Part shown: positions 52,001 through 61,864 of the stretch, one piece after another
Layout of the letters: the number at the start of each line of letters is the position of its first letter
How positions within the stretch are numbered: position 1 is the stretch's first letter
Origin: Spirodela intermedia
Taxonomy: Eukaryota > Streptophyta > Magnoliopsida > Alismatales > Araceae
Assembly (NCBI GenBank): GCA_902729315.2
Contig: LR746266.1
Coordinates: 1,763,759 to 1,827,758 of the forward strand
Reading direction: 5' to 3'
DNA length: 64,000 nucleotides
Made by a program: the position numbers and the translations under genes
Notes under the pieces: generated by a model
Database searches by the model: none
The model's input: only the letters and a program-made list of their open reading frames with translations
What the model was told of the DNA's origin: nothing

Positions 52001-53414
52001 TCAGAACCCATTACACTAACTTGAGCATGATTGTAAAGTGCAGAGAAGTCAGACCCATTAACTTTCTGCAAGTCTTGCTTCAGTGGTGACTCTCACTTTC
52101 TGCATGTATTTCAAGACCGTGTACGGCTTGAAGGTTATTATTGTATACACTTTGAGAGATGAGAACCGTGTAGCAGAATTTTGTTGGCCTTTAGAACCAT
52201 TTCACCAAATCCTTTGTCTCGTATTTGTCATCCAAAGGTGGTTGTGAGCCTCATAAGATCATCCATAACTTGGATCATGATGGAAGTATCAATTGCGACG
52301 GTTTAGATAGATTATGAGGCCGTCTTCCTTCCTATTTTAATGTTTTTTTTGAAGTATGAATGGCCTGAAGGTCTCTAGAACACAAATATTTTTGACAATT
52401 TCCTTTTTCGTGGAAGACATTCTGTCCTGGGAATTAACTATATTGAGGCCACCGGAAAGTTTTCTAGGAATGGCATTTTTTTGAAAGCCATTAATAGCCC
52501 TTTATTCGCAGGCCGCCCTTGGAACATTTTAGTGGAATATGAGCCTATCAGACGGCAGCAATGCTGGGAATCCAGTGATACCCTGAAAAATTCAATTGTC
52601 ATCCCCCAACCACATCATGCTTTCTTTTGTGGTTTTATATATAGACATAATCGACGTCCTGATTTCATTGATCTTCTAGATACTATGCATGGGACCATCG
52701 AGTTCTAAAGACCTTCGCTAGGCACTACTCAACAGGCGAGGTGATACCTGAAAGACTGGTGGAAGCCCTGAACGATGCAAGGCGCATGTTTGCTGCAACC
52801 GAACTCCAACGGCAGGTATTTCCCTCTCATCGTTCGGATTTTCCTTTTCACCAAATTTCGTGCGTCCTTAAAAACCTGCCGGTTTGGGAAATTGGTTAGT
52901 GTAGATATTCTACGCTTTGATCGACCAAACGCTGTTCGGAGAGCAGCAGCCGACTTCCACGAGAGACACTGCTTCTGTCATCAATGATTTAAGAAGGCAG
53001 CATACGAGTTGGAATCATGTGGAGAGTACACATTGGCACGTCCGTTTTAGCCACCTCATAAACTATGGCGCCGGTGGGCATCTCAAGAGAAGACCCTTCT
53101 AATTTTTTTTTCTAAGTGTTCTCCATTTTAGGCGGCCATTTTGATGCTTTCTCGGACTGGGCTTGGTGTACGCAGGGTACTACAGCTATCTGTATGCAAA
53201 GTGCTTCGCCTCCAGCATTTGGAAGGAGGTTTGCTGTGAGGATCCGCTCTCTCCAGCGGCGGGATCTGTCATTAGAGCCAAGTTTCTGAAGCACGGCGGA
53301 GCCAGAGACCCCTCGGAGTTGTTGAAGGACCTGGCGGGGGAGGGCGTCATGAGACGCTGTGCAGGGGGCATCATCCCGGATGTGAGTGACCTCTGTGAAG
53401 AGATGAACTTGTGA
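31074..53414 (+). CDS. MIP: Mitochondrial intermediate peptidase (M3 zinc peptidase, MIP/OCT1)
   Basis: MIP removes an octapeptide from presequences after MPP cleavage in the matrix. Exons are 31074-31372, 31480-31561, 31653-31705, 31843-31897, 34505-34643, 34719-34773, 36890-37076, 41127-41222, 49042-49161, 49240-49365, 49477-49632, 50708-50824, 51538-51663, 51776-51843, 52680-52815, 52905-53073 and 53176-53414. All junctions are GT-AG and every phase joins, giving 740 residues, near the family's usual length. The zinc site is complete: HEFGH at 524-528 and the third ligand Glu553 in DFAEAP, 25 residues on. Other blocks are [14 protein letters not shown] near 80-95, [25 protein letters not shown], and [14 protein letters not shown] near the end. 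The linker before KEKGFHI is shorter than I recall for the Arabidopsis protein. ATG 31182 is an alternative start. The gene looks intact although introns 4, 6, 7 and 8 carry insertions. Confidence 0.96.
33302..33602 (+). mobile_element. Solo LTR (gypsy type) in MIP intron 4
   Basis: The 301-bp segment begins TGATACGACCCC and ends GGATCGTATCA. These termini match the gypsy LTR ends at 48909 (TGTTACGACCCC) and 48581 (GGATCGTATCA), here in plus orientation. Flanking pentamers are GAATA (33297-33301) and TAATA (33603-33607), a near-perfect target-site duplication. No internal region accompanies it, so it is read as a solo LTR left by recombination. Confidence 0.75.
35763..35835 (+). tRNA. trnF-GAA: Chloroplast-type tRNA-Phe (GAA), plastid-derived insert in MIP intron 6
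   Basis: The 73-base cloverleaf is complete: a 7-bp acceptor stem (GTCGGGA with TCCTGAC, one G-T pair), D-arm AGCTC...GGGC, anticodon stem GAGGA/TCCTC with loop CTGAAAA (anticodon GAA), T-loop TTCAAAT, and discriminator A. Wording is that of plastid trnF rather than nuclear or native mitochondrial tRNA-Phe, with a few apparent substitutions (for example GGGC in the D-stem). The preceding GATGCATGGAAAA and following CACGTAATTAATAATTG also resemble plastid trnL-trnF and trnF-ndhJ spacers as I remember them, so a fragment of perhaps 150-200 bp of plastid DNA was inserted. Transcription in the nucleus is doubtful. Confidence 0.85.
40458..40470 (-). other. Primer-binding site, gypsy element in intron 7
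   Basis: On the minus strand this reads TGGTATCAGAGCC, a full match to the initiator tRNA-Met complement. Confidence 0.85.
40472..40774 (-). repeat. 5' LTR of the truncated gypsy element
   Basis: Its inner end lies one base from the primer-binding site; its outer end reads TGTTACAAAGCC on the minus strand. The inner terminus reads TA instead of the expected CA. Length is 303 bp, similar to the other gypsy LTRs in this gene. Confidence 0.7.
43734..44015 (-). repeat. 3' LTR of the intron 8 gypsy element
   Basis: 282 bp, TG...CA on the minus strand (TGTAACAACC to GTATCA). It contains two C/G homopolymer runs at about 43951-43969 absent from the other LTR. Confidence 0.9.
44016..44032 (-). other. 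Polypurine tract of the intron 8 gypsy element
   Basis: On the minus strand an AGAGGGGGGGAG purine run directly precedes the 3' LTR, the expected site for plus-strand priming. Confidence 0.75.
44815..44934. repeat. 20-bp minisatellite, six units
   Basis: Six contiguous 20-bp units of the form CTCATGCCAGACAAGGATAG with one to four differences each lie inside the integrase region of the gypsy element. There are no spacers, so it is not a CRISPR-like array. Confidence 0.9.
46275..46630 (+). mobile_element. Inverted RT-core segment inside the gypsy element
   Basis: On the plus strand this segment encodes the RT core: [15 protein letters not shown], then [19 protein letters not shown], then the FDDLLIYS active-site block near 46550. 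Sequence on both sides reads as the same polyprotein on the minus strand (VDYQALNK to the right, and the region following the active site to the left). The inverted piece supplies the part missing between them. Internal stops are present. Confidence 0.82.
48567..48579 (-). other. Primer-binding site, intron 8 gypsy element
   Basis: TGGTATCAGAGCC on the minus strand, one base inside the 5' LTR; initiator tRNA-Met type. Confidence 0.88.
48581..48909 (-). repeat. 5' LTR of the intron 8 gypsy element
   Basis: 329 bp, TGTTACGACC to GTATCA on the minus strand. It is alignable with 43734-44015 over most of its length with numerous differences. Confidence 0.9.
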
Positions 53415-56400
53415 AGGAGGGCCCTTCCTTGCCGCCTGCACCCCAGCCACCCAATCATTTTCCTTATTTCGAGTTTTCTCCACCTCTAGAGCTTCCTCCA
53501 AACGAACGAATTTGGGCAAGGGCCTTCCATCAAATTCGTTTATTTATTTAGACGTTTCCAACAATAAGGTTTCTTACTTTACATACGTACCTGATTTAAT
53601 CCAGGTCTCTCTCTCTCTCTCTCTCTCTCTCCCCCACCAGGCCCTTGAATTCGATCTCACATCTACATGAGGTTCAAAGGTCTCACTACAATTCGAAGCT
53701 CATCAAAATCAAGTGCACCCGGAACGAAACACCTAATATGACCGATGACTATCTCAGAGAGTAGAAATCGTCTTTTATCCACACATTCATCCATCCTAAC
53801 GACTAACGGCGGTGGAAACCTCAGGTTAAAACTTTCCAAGACTTGTCGTCTAATATGGCATAGTAAGATAAAACTAAAATCTGACCATTAGAGGAATGCA
53901 TAATCATTGTACAGAGAACTAAAACGAGGTCATTGAAAGCACTTTAAAATCATTGATAGATCTTGAAAAGGAACTTCCTAGATCATTTAATGTGAGTCTA
54001 TGGACTAAATTAAATTAGGAAAAATTGACAATCAGCCTCATGCATTCGAAGCCTATCTCGTTTTATCCCCAAAAATATCGGTGCAAGCCAAAGTAGCTAA
54101 AAGGAAGGAGACACACCATTAAATTCTTATAAGGTATTTTGTATGTCATTTACATTTTTGGTGTCAAAGCATTATTGTGCTTTTAACACAATTTGTTAGC
54201 TAGATGCATATACTTGCTTCATAACTGTCATTTGACCCAGTTGTTCCACAAAGTGAAAAATTGAGCACGTAAGGCAGCTTGTAGATGCGACAAAATATTG
54301 TTAAAAACCCTATTTTGTATAAATGGAAATGATAAAGCTTGAAAATCTGGTTTCAAATCTGATTACAATGAAAATACTGAATTAATTTAGAACTGTCTCT
54401 CGTGTGGAAATAAAATCCTGTTAATATTTTTTTCACAATCAGAATGTATTCTGGCCGGCTAGGGTTGGATTTTTAGTGGAACTCAATAGGCTGAAGCTCC
54501 AAAACTTCACAGGGTTCACGTATGATTGTATAGCAGCACCTATAGGTGATAGGCCCTTGGAAGCGTGGAGGCAGGCTGAGGCCGAAAAGCCAAAAGACTA
54601 TTCGCATCTGTTGGTAGAGGGAACTAACTTCATGAGCTGACTCCCCACTTGAACCAATTTTCAGAAGTTCAACCAAAAAACATTTAAAAAGACCTGTTCT
54701 CCTCACCTTCCTATCTTGGTTCAGATTTGGGCCCAATCTGGAGGAAACCAAATGTTAGTCAAAGCCCAAATTATGAGTTTCCCGGTTTCAAGACTTGTTG
54801 AGGGGTACCCGCATGAAGGAATCCTGAATTGACATAATATGAACAGTAAATGTATAGATGTTCTCAGCGTTTGGATTTAGTTACTTTAAAATATCTCAAT
54901 TTTGATAATTTTCAATATACTGCGGTTCTACGCATTGTTCTCTGTAATATCTCATATTATTTTCAGCTGTTTAGGAGCCAAATTTTGTTCCAACTAGGGC
55001 TCCAATATGGCTTCACCTTCAGTTTGTTTCCGACTGTGTATAGACATATATCTTCCTTTGTTCCCATCTCTTCTTGTGTGCAATTTTATTTCATCTGATT
55101 CAATTTTAAACCGGAAACCTCTGCCCTGATAGTCTAATTTGACATGTGAGACTCTAACTTCCGCCTTTCGCACCTGTTGTAGAAAACCTCAGGCTGCATC
55201 CATCTCCAAGTAAATGAAAGAAGCTAATCACTGTCTCTAAGCACTTCCTCCCACTTCTACGACCACTTTATATTACTCTTATACGTTCTGCATATCCTCA
55301 TCTCTGCTTGGGTTTGTTTCCAAAATGTTTTGTCTAAATATTTCATCAAAGTTTGGTTTTCATTCACTTATCTATTTGTGGATTCATAAATTTACGCCAA
55401 CTGCCTGTCGTGCATGATGAGCATTGAAGGACCCTGTCATCTAAATATGCCAGACTGTGCCGTGGATCAATTATAATCGTTTTAATGCACGAGATGACCA
55501 AAAAAAAGTATTTTTGAGAATACTGTTTAAGGTCTAATACGTGCGCGCTCTTCATGCTAGTCCGGAGGAGAAACCAGGAAAATGAAAAGCCAGTGTTTGA
55601 ACATAAATCTCCATGAAAGTTCGAAAGAGATACCTTCTACTTTCCAAAATATATTATATTTTTCTTTAAACCGATAAGACCAATTCCGTAACTCACGCAA
55701 AATTTGATCACTAAGTAATTCTGGATACGCGCATCTCAATTCTTTGATAGATCCTTTCAACGAACTCCCTCTCCAGGTCCCAATAAAGAGGGACTGTGTG
55801 AATATTTGAAGCCATCAAGAGCCATTTCAAAGAGGAGATGCCCAACAATCTCTTCCCAGGAATGCCGAATCTGAAACGCTTTCTAATTTATTTATTTTTT
55901 AGAGTAAATCTGTGAATTTCCATGGCCATTACAGCACGACAAGGGGTACGCCGTGAGAATATTTTTCTCCAGATTGATGATTTTAACTTCTAAAATTAAA
56001 AATAAAATAAAAATTATGAGTTTCCTTGGATATCAACGCACCATAAAGGAAATCAACTTAATGAGATTTCAAGTGTGGGGCTTCATTATGATCACTCATA
56101 CTTGTCGTTGAATGGGAACAAGATATCCAGAGTTCGGAATACAGAGGACTATTTCTGTCGATCATCAATAGTCCTCTTCTTGACACAGATTTGTACACAA
56201 ACCTTGACACTGGCCGGTGGTGATCTTCCAAAAAGTGGTTTAAGGAGTCAGCAGTGTGTGGCATGCGAGGCTGTATGAAAGAGGGAAAAAGTTCTTGTTT
56301 TATGTTGAGCCTACAACGTTTACAGCGTTCAGGCAAAGAGGAGCTTGATTTTTAATTTCTATTATTTCATCGATTTTTTTTCCTGTCTTGTGAGAACAAT

Positions 56401-56458
56401 TTCAGAACCGATTTCACCTTTATGATAGTATCCCAGGATCAAGCCAAGCTATGAAGTC
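53415..56458. other. Intergenic region between MIP and the U-box kinase gene
   Basis: It begins with the MIP 3' flank and a short CT microsatellite (53607-53630). The rest is AT-rich with small open frames, the largest about 90 codons on the minus strand at 54473-54751 and 56058-56336. None resembles a known family, and no element ends were recognised. Confidence 0.4.
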
Positions 56459-56680
56459 ATGAATCGGGCGGCGGCGGGATCATCTCCCCTCCGCCTCCGC
56501 CGTCGCCGGTTCGCAGTGGAAAAGGACGACGGCGGCCCAAGCAGAAAGAAAACGAGGAAGGACCTCAGTGGACGACTGCCGGCTACAGGTTACGTAACTT
56601 GCGGGGAGAAGGAAAGTAGTCAACGATCGATCAGTTCCCTGCAACCGCCGACTTTCCCATGGCCGCTGAGCCCCAATTGA
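56459..56680 (+). CDS. Hypothetical small ORF (73 aa), basic
   Basis: This GC-rich frame starts at an ATG and encodes an Arg/Lys-rich peptide with two basic clusters (RLRRRRF and RKKTRKD) that could act as nuclear-targeting signals. I do not recognise it. It could be a first exon of a gene whose remainder is not apparent, or chance coding in a GC-rich promoter-like region. Confidence 0.2.
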   Translation: MNRAAAGSSPLRLRRRRFAVEKDDGGPSRKKTRKDLSGRLPATGYVTCGEKESSQRSISSLQPPTFPWPLSPN

Positions 56681-56723
56681 CGAAGTGGTTCTCTGTTGAC
56701 CGGATCGCCTTCCCCGTGCTGAC

Positions 56724-56728
<5 letters not shown>

Positions 56729-56777
<49 letters not shown>

Positions 56778-56800
56778 CGCTCGCTCGCTCGCTCGCTTGC
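56729..56800. repeat. (TC)n followed by (GCTC)n microsatellite
   Basis: About 46 bp of TC dinucleotide, then six GCTC-type tetranucleotide units. Confidence 0.95.
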
Positions 56801-57200
56801 TCTCCGTTGAGGGTAAAGATGACGAAAAAAGATGAGAATCTATTGGTCCTGATAGCTGGAATCAAAGAACTGCAGGGAATTTCATCTCGCGTGTGATTAA
56901 GAAATTATCTCCAACGGATATAAAAACGACAACTTTGACGGGAAACACCGGAGGGGAACTCCCTCTTGATCTTGACCGCGGGCGACAATCGCTTCATCGT
57001 TGCTCTCTGGCTAGGATTCGTGGGTTCTCGTCTGATTCCTTCATCATACAAGTTTTCGTGTGGAATCGTCGAATAAACGCCAAGATTCCACCGGCAGGCC
57101 GCGGTCAACGTCCGAGCGGGGGGGGATGTTAGAAGGATTCCTCCGCCTCTGTTTCTGAAGCCGAGCGTAGAATGGAGAAGACTTAGTGGAGCGCGCAGCC

Positions 57201-57521
57201 ATGGCGTCCATGTCTACGGCAGGTACGAGCTTCTACGGGAACTGTGCCGTCCTTCCCTCATCCGATCTTGGAGGGGTCATCTTCTTCCTTTCCTTCCCTT
57301 TGATTCCTTCCTTCCGTTCAAACTTGAGGCTTCGGGATCTCTCTCTCTCTCCCTCGCTCCCTCGCCCTCGCTCCATGTTGTCAGTAGCGTCTGGAGCACG
57401 TCACCCAGCTGCAGACGAGGGAAGGAGGAGAGGTTGGAGGAATGGGGAAGAGATTCTCTGGAGAGGGGGCATTTGCATCGAGATGTCTCTTCCTCTCCTG
57501 GCTTATATGCCCTCCTCATGA
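57201..57521 (+). CDS. Hypothetical ORF, possible orphan first exon with transit-like N-terminus
   Basis: The ATG at 57201 has an excellent context (GCAGCCATGGCG). The predicted start, MASMSTAGTSFYGNCAVLPSS, is Ser/Ala/Thr-rich like a plastid transit peptide. Beyond about residue 25 the translation becomes low-complexity and unconvincing, and a CT run interrupts it, so only the first codons may be real coding sequence. Candidate splice donors include GCAG/GTACG at 57222 but no downstream exon was found. The GTSFYG string recalls PGR5, which is too little for an assignment. Confidence 0.22.
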   Translation: MASMSTAGTSFYGNCAVLPSSDLGGVIFFLSFPLIPSFRSNLRLRDLSLSPSLPRPRSMLSVASGARHPAADEGRRRGWRNGEEILWRGGICIEMSLPLLAYMPSS

Positions 57522-58069
57522 GCTCCATCCTCACCTCCAAATCTCCTTCCGTCAAAGGAAAGTAATCGCAACATTTGGGCCTCTTGACTTCGTAAAATTT
57601 TATGAAGCTGGGTGATCCATAATTTTCAGACCTTTCCCCTTCCCCTATCTCCTCCCAATCCAACATGTGCTCTTCTAACCAGAATCGGCGAGCAGAGCTG
57701 GAACGAGCAACAGCTGGTCTAATATCTATCTTGGGCATCGCCGCAACGCAAGAAATTACGAACCCGGCTTCTGATGCCAAAAAATAATTACGAACCCGGA
57801 TCGATCTCAAGACTTTGACAGGAATCAATCTGAAGCTGGCAAACGAATTGTTCTCTCTTTCTTTCTTTTCCTTCAGTCTCTACTTTTTCAACATCTTTCG
57901 TCAGCTCATAATCCTCCGGAAACGCACTCCAAGACTTTTTCAATTGAATTCGGAAACCTTTCATTTAATTATTTTCCTCCATGTCTCTATCTAACTGCGC
58001 AGTGAATCTACGGTGATTTCTCAGGAAAATAACAGCATCTTCTCGTCGGCCCGATGAGAGTGGGGGGAA
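57522..58069. other. Upstream region of the U-box kinase gene
   Basis: Presumed promoter and 5' leader. No TATA box stands out. A minus-strand open frame covers 57277-57828 but matches nothing recognised. Confidence 0.35.
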
Positions 58070-59183
58070 ATGGAAGAGGGCAACATGTTTTCTCCCTCGT
58101 TTCTGTCCGTGGCGGTCGCTGTGAACGGAAGCAAGAGCAGCAGAGACGTAGTCAAGTGGGCGCTGGAGAGGTTCGTTCCTGAAGGCAGGATCCTGTTCAA
58201 GCTCCTGCATGTCCGCACGAAGACCACGACGGCGTATAGCCCGAGTAATTTCTTCGGCTCTTCTCTTTCGATCTCTAAGGGCTCTAATGACCCCCTAGGC
58301 AGCAGCTCTTTGTTCTCATCCGGGATGATGAGTCGCGTCTGTCTTCCCGCTTCCGCAGCGCGAGAGGACGTCGGGGCGGTGGCGTACGGGAAAGAGGCGG
58401 AATGGAAGACGAAGCCAATGGTCCACGCTTACCAGCGGATGTGCGACGAGAGACAGGTGACCGCCCCGGCCCTCGAACGTGCTCACTGGTCGCGTTCAGT
58501 TATCCAGAGCTCAGGCACTGACTTCGTCCTCCGCGCAGGTCCAGATGGAGCTGGTGGACGTTGAGGCGAACGACGTGGCGGAAGCCATTGCGCAGGAGGT
58601 CACAAGGCGAGGGGTGGACAAGCTCGTTGTGGGGGCCTCTTCGAGCAGCATATTCTCAAGGTACTCTCGGCAAAATGCAGGTCACAGGCCCATTCCATTA
58701 CTCAACTGCTCTCCGCCGCGTAAGAAAGCAGACGACAAGACAACTCAAGTTTTTGCGCTCAGCTTTCTCTCGATCGTTGATCAATCATTCTGTCTTCGTT
58801 TAATCACCACGATATTTGAGGGCCGTCGATGATGAAATCTTCCTCAGGAAGCTCAGAACAGGCGGAAGACTCTCCTCCAAGATCACAGACCAGGCCCCCA
58901 GTTTTTGCGAGGTGTATACCGTTTCAAAGGGAAGACTGTCGTCTCTTCGAGCTTCTTCTTCATCCAGCGAGGTCGGCAGCGGAAGCAGAAGAGACGACAG
59001 GAGCGTCTCGAGCGCTGACTCTAGGAACTTTTCTAGCGACGCATCGCTCTTCTCCCTGTCAGGTAACCAAGAAAGAAAGACCGAAGAGAGATGGAGAGAG
59101 AGAGAGAGAGAGAGAGAGGTCCGCTCTTGTGGCTCCCTCTCCAATCTCCGGGCGTAGCCGTTGAAGTCTCTCCCTCCCCCCCC

Positions 59184-59223
<40 letters not shown>

Positions 59224-61426
59224 TCACTCTCTCTCACACTGTGCTGCTTGCTGCGTTGTCTGAAGAATGGACGGAGACAGACTCAGAGCCGCCGACGACC
59301 CTCGTCCGCTCTTACTGCCCGCTGGCGATGCAACGCGACCAGGCTCTCAAGGTCGTGAATCAGAGCCTCCACCGGAGCACACATCCATCACCAGGCTCAC
59401 GGGCCCGCAGCCAAGATTCCAGCTTCCGCCGTTCATCCAGCCGCAGCAGGACCCCGCGGAGGGAGGACGCTGTGTCGCCTTCCGTCAGGCTACCATACTT
59501 GGAGGACGCCACCGCTGCTCCACCGGCCTCGGATGACGAGGTAGCGCGTCGCCATAAATGCTGAGAGATCTGCCGCGAAGTTTCTTTTGTAAGCTTGGAT
59601 CTGATGGCTTTTGCCCAGGTTGTTGTGACCTTCGAGCTGGAAAGGCTGAGGATCGAGCTCGGGCATCTCCAGGAGATGTGTGACAAGGCTCAGACTGAGA
59701 CGAGCAACGTATCCCGCGAGGTGAGTTCTCCAAAACGAGAGCACTCTCTATCCATCGCCCGGGGGCTTAATCCTGAGAACACCACCGTACTGCGTGCGGC
59801 AGCTGAGTGCACTGAGCCTGAGGCGCATGGAGGAGAAGGAAAAGCTACGGGAGATCAGCTCTCAGGAGGAAGAGGCAAGAAAGCTCATGAGAGAGTTGAA
59901 GCAGAAGCGCGAGGCGGCGGAGAGGGAGGCGAGATACGTGAGGGAGTGCGCGGAGAGAGAGGCGGTGCAGAGGAGGGACGCGGAGAACGACGCCGTCCGG
60001 GTCGCCGAAGAGAAGCAGCGGCTGGAGCAGCAGCTCCTCCTGGGCTCGGATTGGCGGTACAGACTCTTCGAGTGGGAGGAGGTGCTCGCCGCCACCTCCT
60101 CCCTCTCCGACGAGCGGAGGATAGGAAGCGGCGCGAACGGGACGGTTTACGTCGGAACCCTCCGCCACATGAAGGTCGCCGTCAAGGTTCTCCACAGCAA
60201 CGAAACCCATCGGACCAAGCAGTTCAAGCAAGAGGTACTAGGAACGAACATCATCCGCTTCTTGCTTGCTTGCTAGATAGGGAGAGAGAGACTGAGAAGC
60301 TTGTTTTTCCCCTCACCTTGCAGCTCGAGGTACTCGGCACAATCCGCCACCCGCACCTGCTGCTGCTGCTCGGCGCTTGCCCGGACCAGGGCTGCCTCGT
60401 CTACGAGTACATGGAGAAGGGCAGCCTGGACGACAGACTCCAGCAGAGAAGGCAGGGGGAGCCCCCTCTCCGGTGGTCGGACCGCTTCAGAATAGCCTGG
60501 GAGGTAGCCTCGGCGCTCGTCTTCCTCCACAACGCGAGGCCGAAGCCGATCGTTCACCGGGACCTGAAGCCAGCGAATATCCTGCTGGATCGCAACCTCG
60601 TGAGCAAGATCGGCGACGTCGGGCTCTCCACGCTGCTCCCCTGGTCCTCCTCCTCCGGCGGGGCCTCAGTGCCGTGGAAGAAGACCGCCCCGGTCGGGAC
60701 GCTCTGCTACATCGATCCCGAGTACCAGAGGTCCGGCGTGGTCTCGCTCAAGTCGGACGTGTACGCCCTCGGGGTGGTGCTCCTGCAGCTGGTCACGGGG
60801 AGGGCCCCCCTCGGGCTGTCCCCCGCCGTGGAGGCGGCAGTCGAGGAGGACCGCCTTGCGGAGGTCCTCGATCCGTCAGCCGGGAGGTGGCCCCCGGAGG
60901 ATACCCGCGAGCTCGTCCTCATCGCCCTGCATTGCTCGAAACTGAAGCAGGCGGACAGGCCCGACCTACAGGGGCACGTTCTCCCTGTGCTCCAGAGACT
61001 CCTCAAGTCCTCGGTGGTCGACGACGACGCTCGCAACTCCCTCCTCCGCCGAGTCCCGTCTGCCACTCCTCCGAGCCACTTCTTCTGCCCCATCCTCAAG
61101 GTCAGTGAGAGCCGGTTGGTTGGTTGCTTCTTCTTCCGGGGATCGGATTTGATCTGATCTGATAGATCAAGGCTACCTCCTTCCACTTGCGAACCAGCTC
61201 ACAAGTCGGTCGCTGACTCCCTCCAGCCGTTTGATTCCCGCAGGAAGTGATGGAGGACCCCTGCGTGGCCCCCGACGGGTACACCTACGACCGGCGGGCG
61301 ATCGAGATCTGGCTAAGCATGAATCATAAGTCTCCAATGACCGACGCGCCGCTGCTCAGCAAGACCCTGATCCCCAACCACGCCATTCTGTCGGCCATAA
61401 ACGAGTGGAAGTCCAGAGACGAGTAG
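58070..61426 (+). CDS. U-box domain protein kinase (USP-kinase-U-box E3 ubiquitin ligase)
   Basis: Exons are 58070-58456, 58539-58660, 58848-59062, 59266-59540, 59619-59720, 59803-60234, 60324-61100 and 61244-61426. All introns are GT-AG with matching phases, giving 830 residues. Order of domains: a universal-stress-protein-like domain at about 9-165 (VAVAVNGSKSSRDVVKWAL; VDKLVVGASS), a Ser-rich linker, a Glu/Arg-rich coiled coil at about 334-447, a kinase domain at about 470-735, and a C-terminal U-box at about 764-827 (FFCPILKEVMEDPCVAPDGYTYDRRAI). Kinase motifs are present: glycine loop GSGANG at 475-480, Lys495 in VAVK, HRD at 589-591, and DVG at 609-611 where most kinases have DFG (DVG is what I recall for this class). 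It should ubiquitinate substrates through an E2; no substrate can be named. Exon 3 and exon 4 boundaries are the least certain. Confidence 0.94.
59095..59210. repeat. GA and CT/CA microsatellites in intron 3 of the U-box kinase gene
   Basis: A GA run at about 59095-59117 and a CT then CA run at about 59182-59222 lie in the 203-bp intron between 59062 and 59266. They explain spurious open frames there. Confidence 0.85.
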
Positions 61427-61756
61427 CATCACCATCATCTCTGTCGAGGCGAACTTGAGGCAGGAGAATAAGAAAGCTCGCTCGCCGCCGCCGTCGTCAT
61501 CTCGAGGCAGCTCCCCACTGTGTTCGCAAATTCCGTAAGAAGATCCCATCTTGCAACCAGTCAAACGAGTGACGAGCTCCGTAGATTTGGGTGGGCATGG
61601 GGAACTTATTTCTATCATAAATTACTGATTTTTTTCAAACGAAAATGTGTGGAAAAGCGATGAATTCGAAGACATGGCGGGCTTCCCCAGACGGTCCAGC
61701 AGCTAAAACTGCGTCAAATTCTATGAATCTGGGCATCTTGGATGAAATGATATGAT

Positions 61757-61757
61757 A

Positions 61758-61819
<62 letters not shown>
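61757..61819. repeat. (ATG)n trinucleotide microsatellite
   Basis: About 21 uninterrupted trinucleotide units downstream of the U-box kinase gene, perhaps in its 3' untranslated region. A short CT run follows at 61841-61864. The poly-His frame on the minus strand is an artefact. Confidence 0.95.
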
Positions 61820-61820
<1 letters not shown>

Positions 61821-61864
61821 GATGGGAGAGTAAATGCCGCATCTCTCTCTCTCTCTCTCGCTCT

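Noticed and set aside
53112-53519. Minus-strand frame of 135 codons
   Set aside because: Antisense of the last MIP exon and its 3' flank.
57277-57828. Minus-strand frame of 183 codons
   Set aside because: The central part is not low-complexity, but no motif or homologue is recognised, the C-terminal part is antisense to a CT run, and splice signals are lacking. It is kept only as a possibility.
59595-61157. A 520-codon frame spanning most of the kinase region
   Set aside because: It reads through introns and in the wrong frame for exon 6. The spliced eight-exon model restores the complete USP, kinase and U-box domains.
60377-61186. Overlapping frames of 159 and 243 codons on both strands
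   Set aside because: Shadows of the GC-rich kinase exon 7; no family resemblance.
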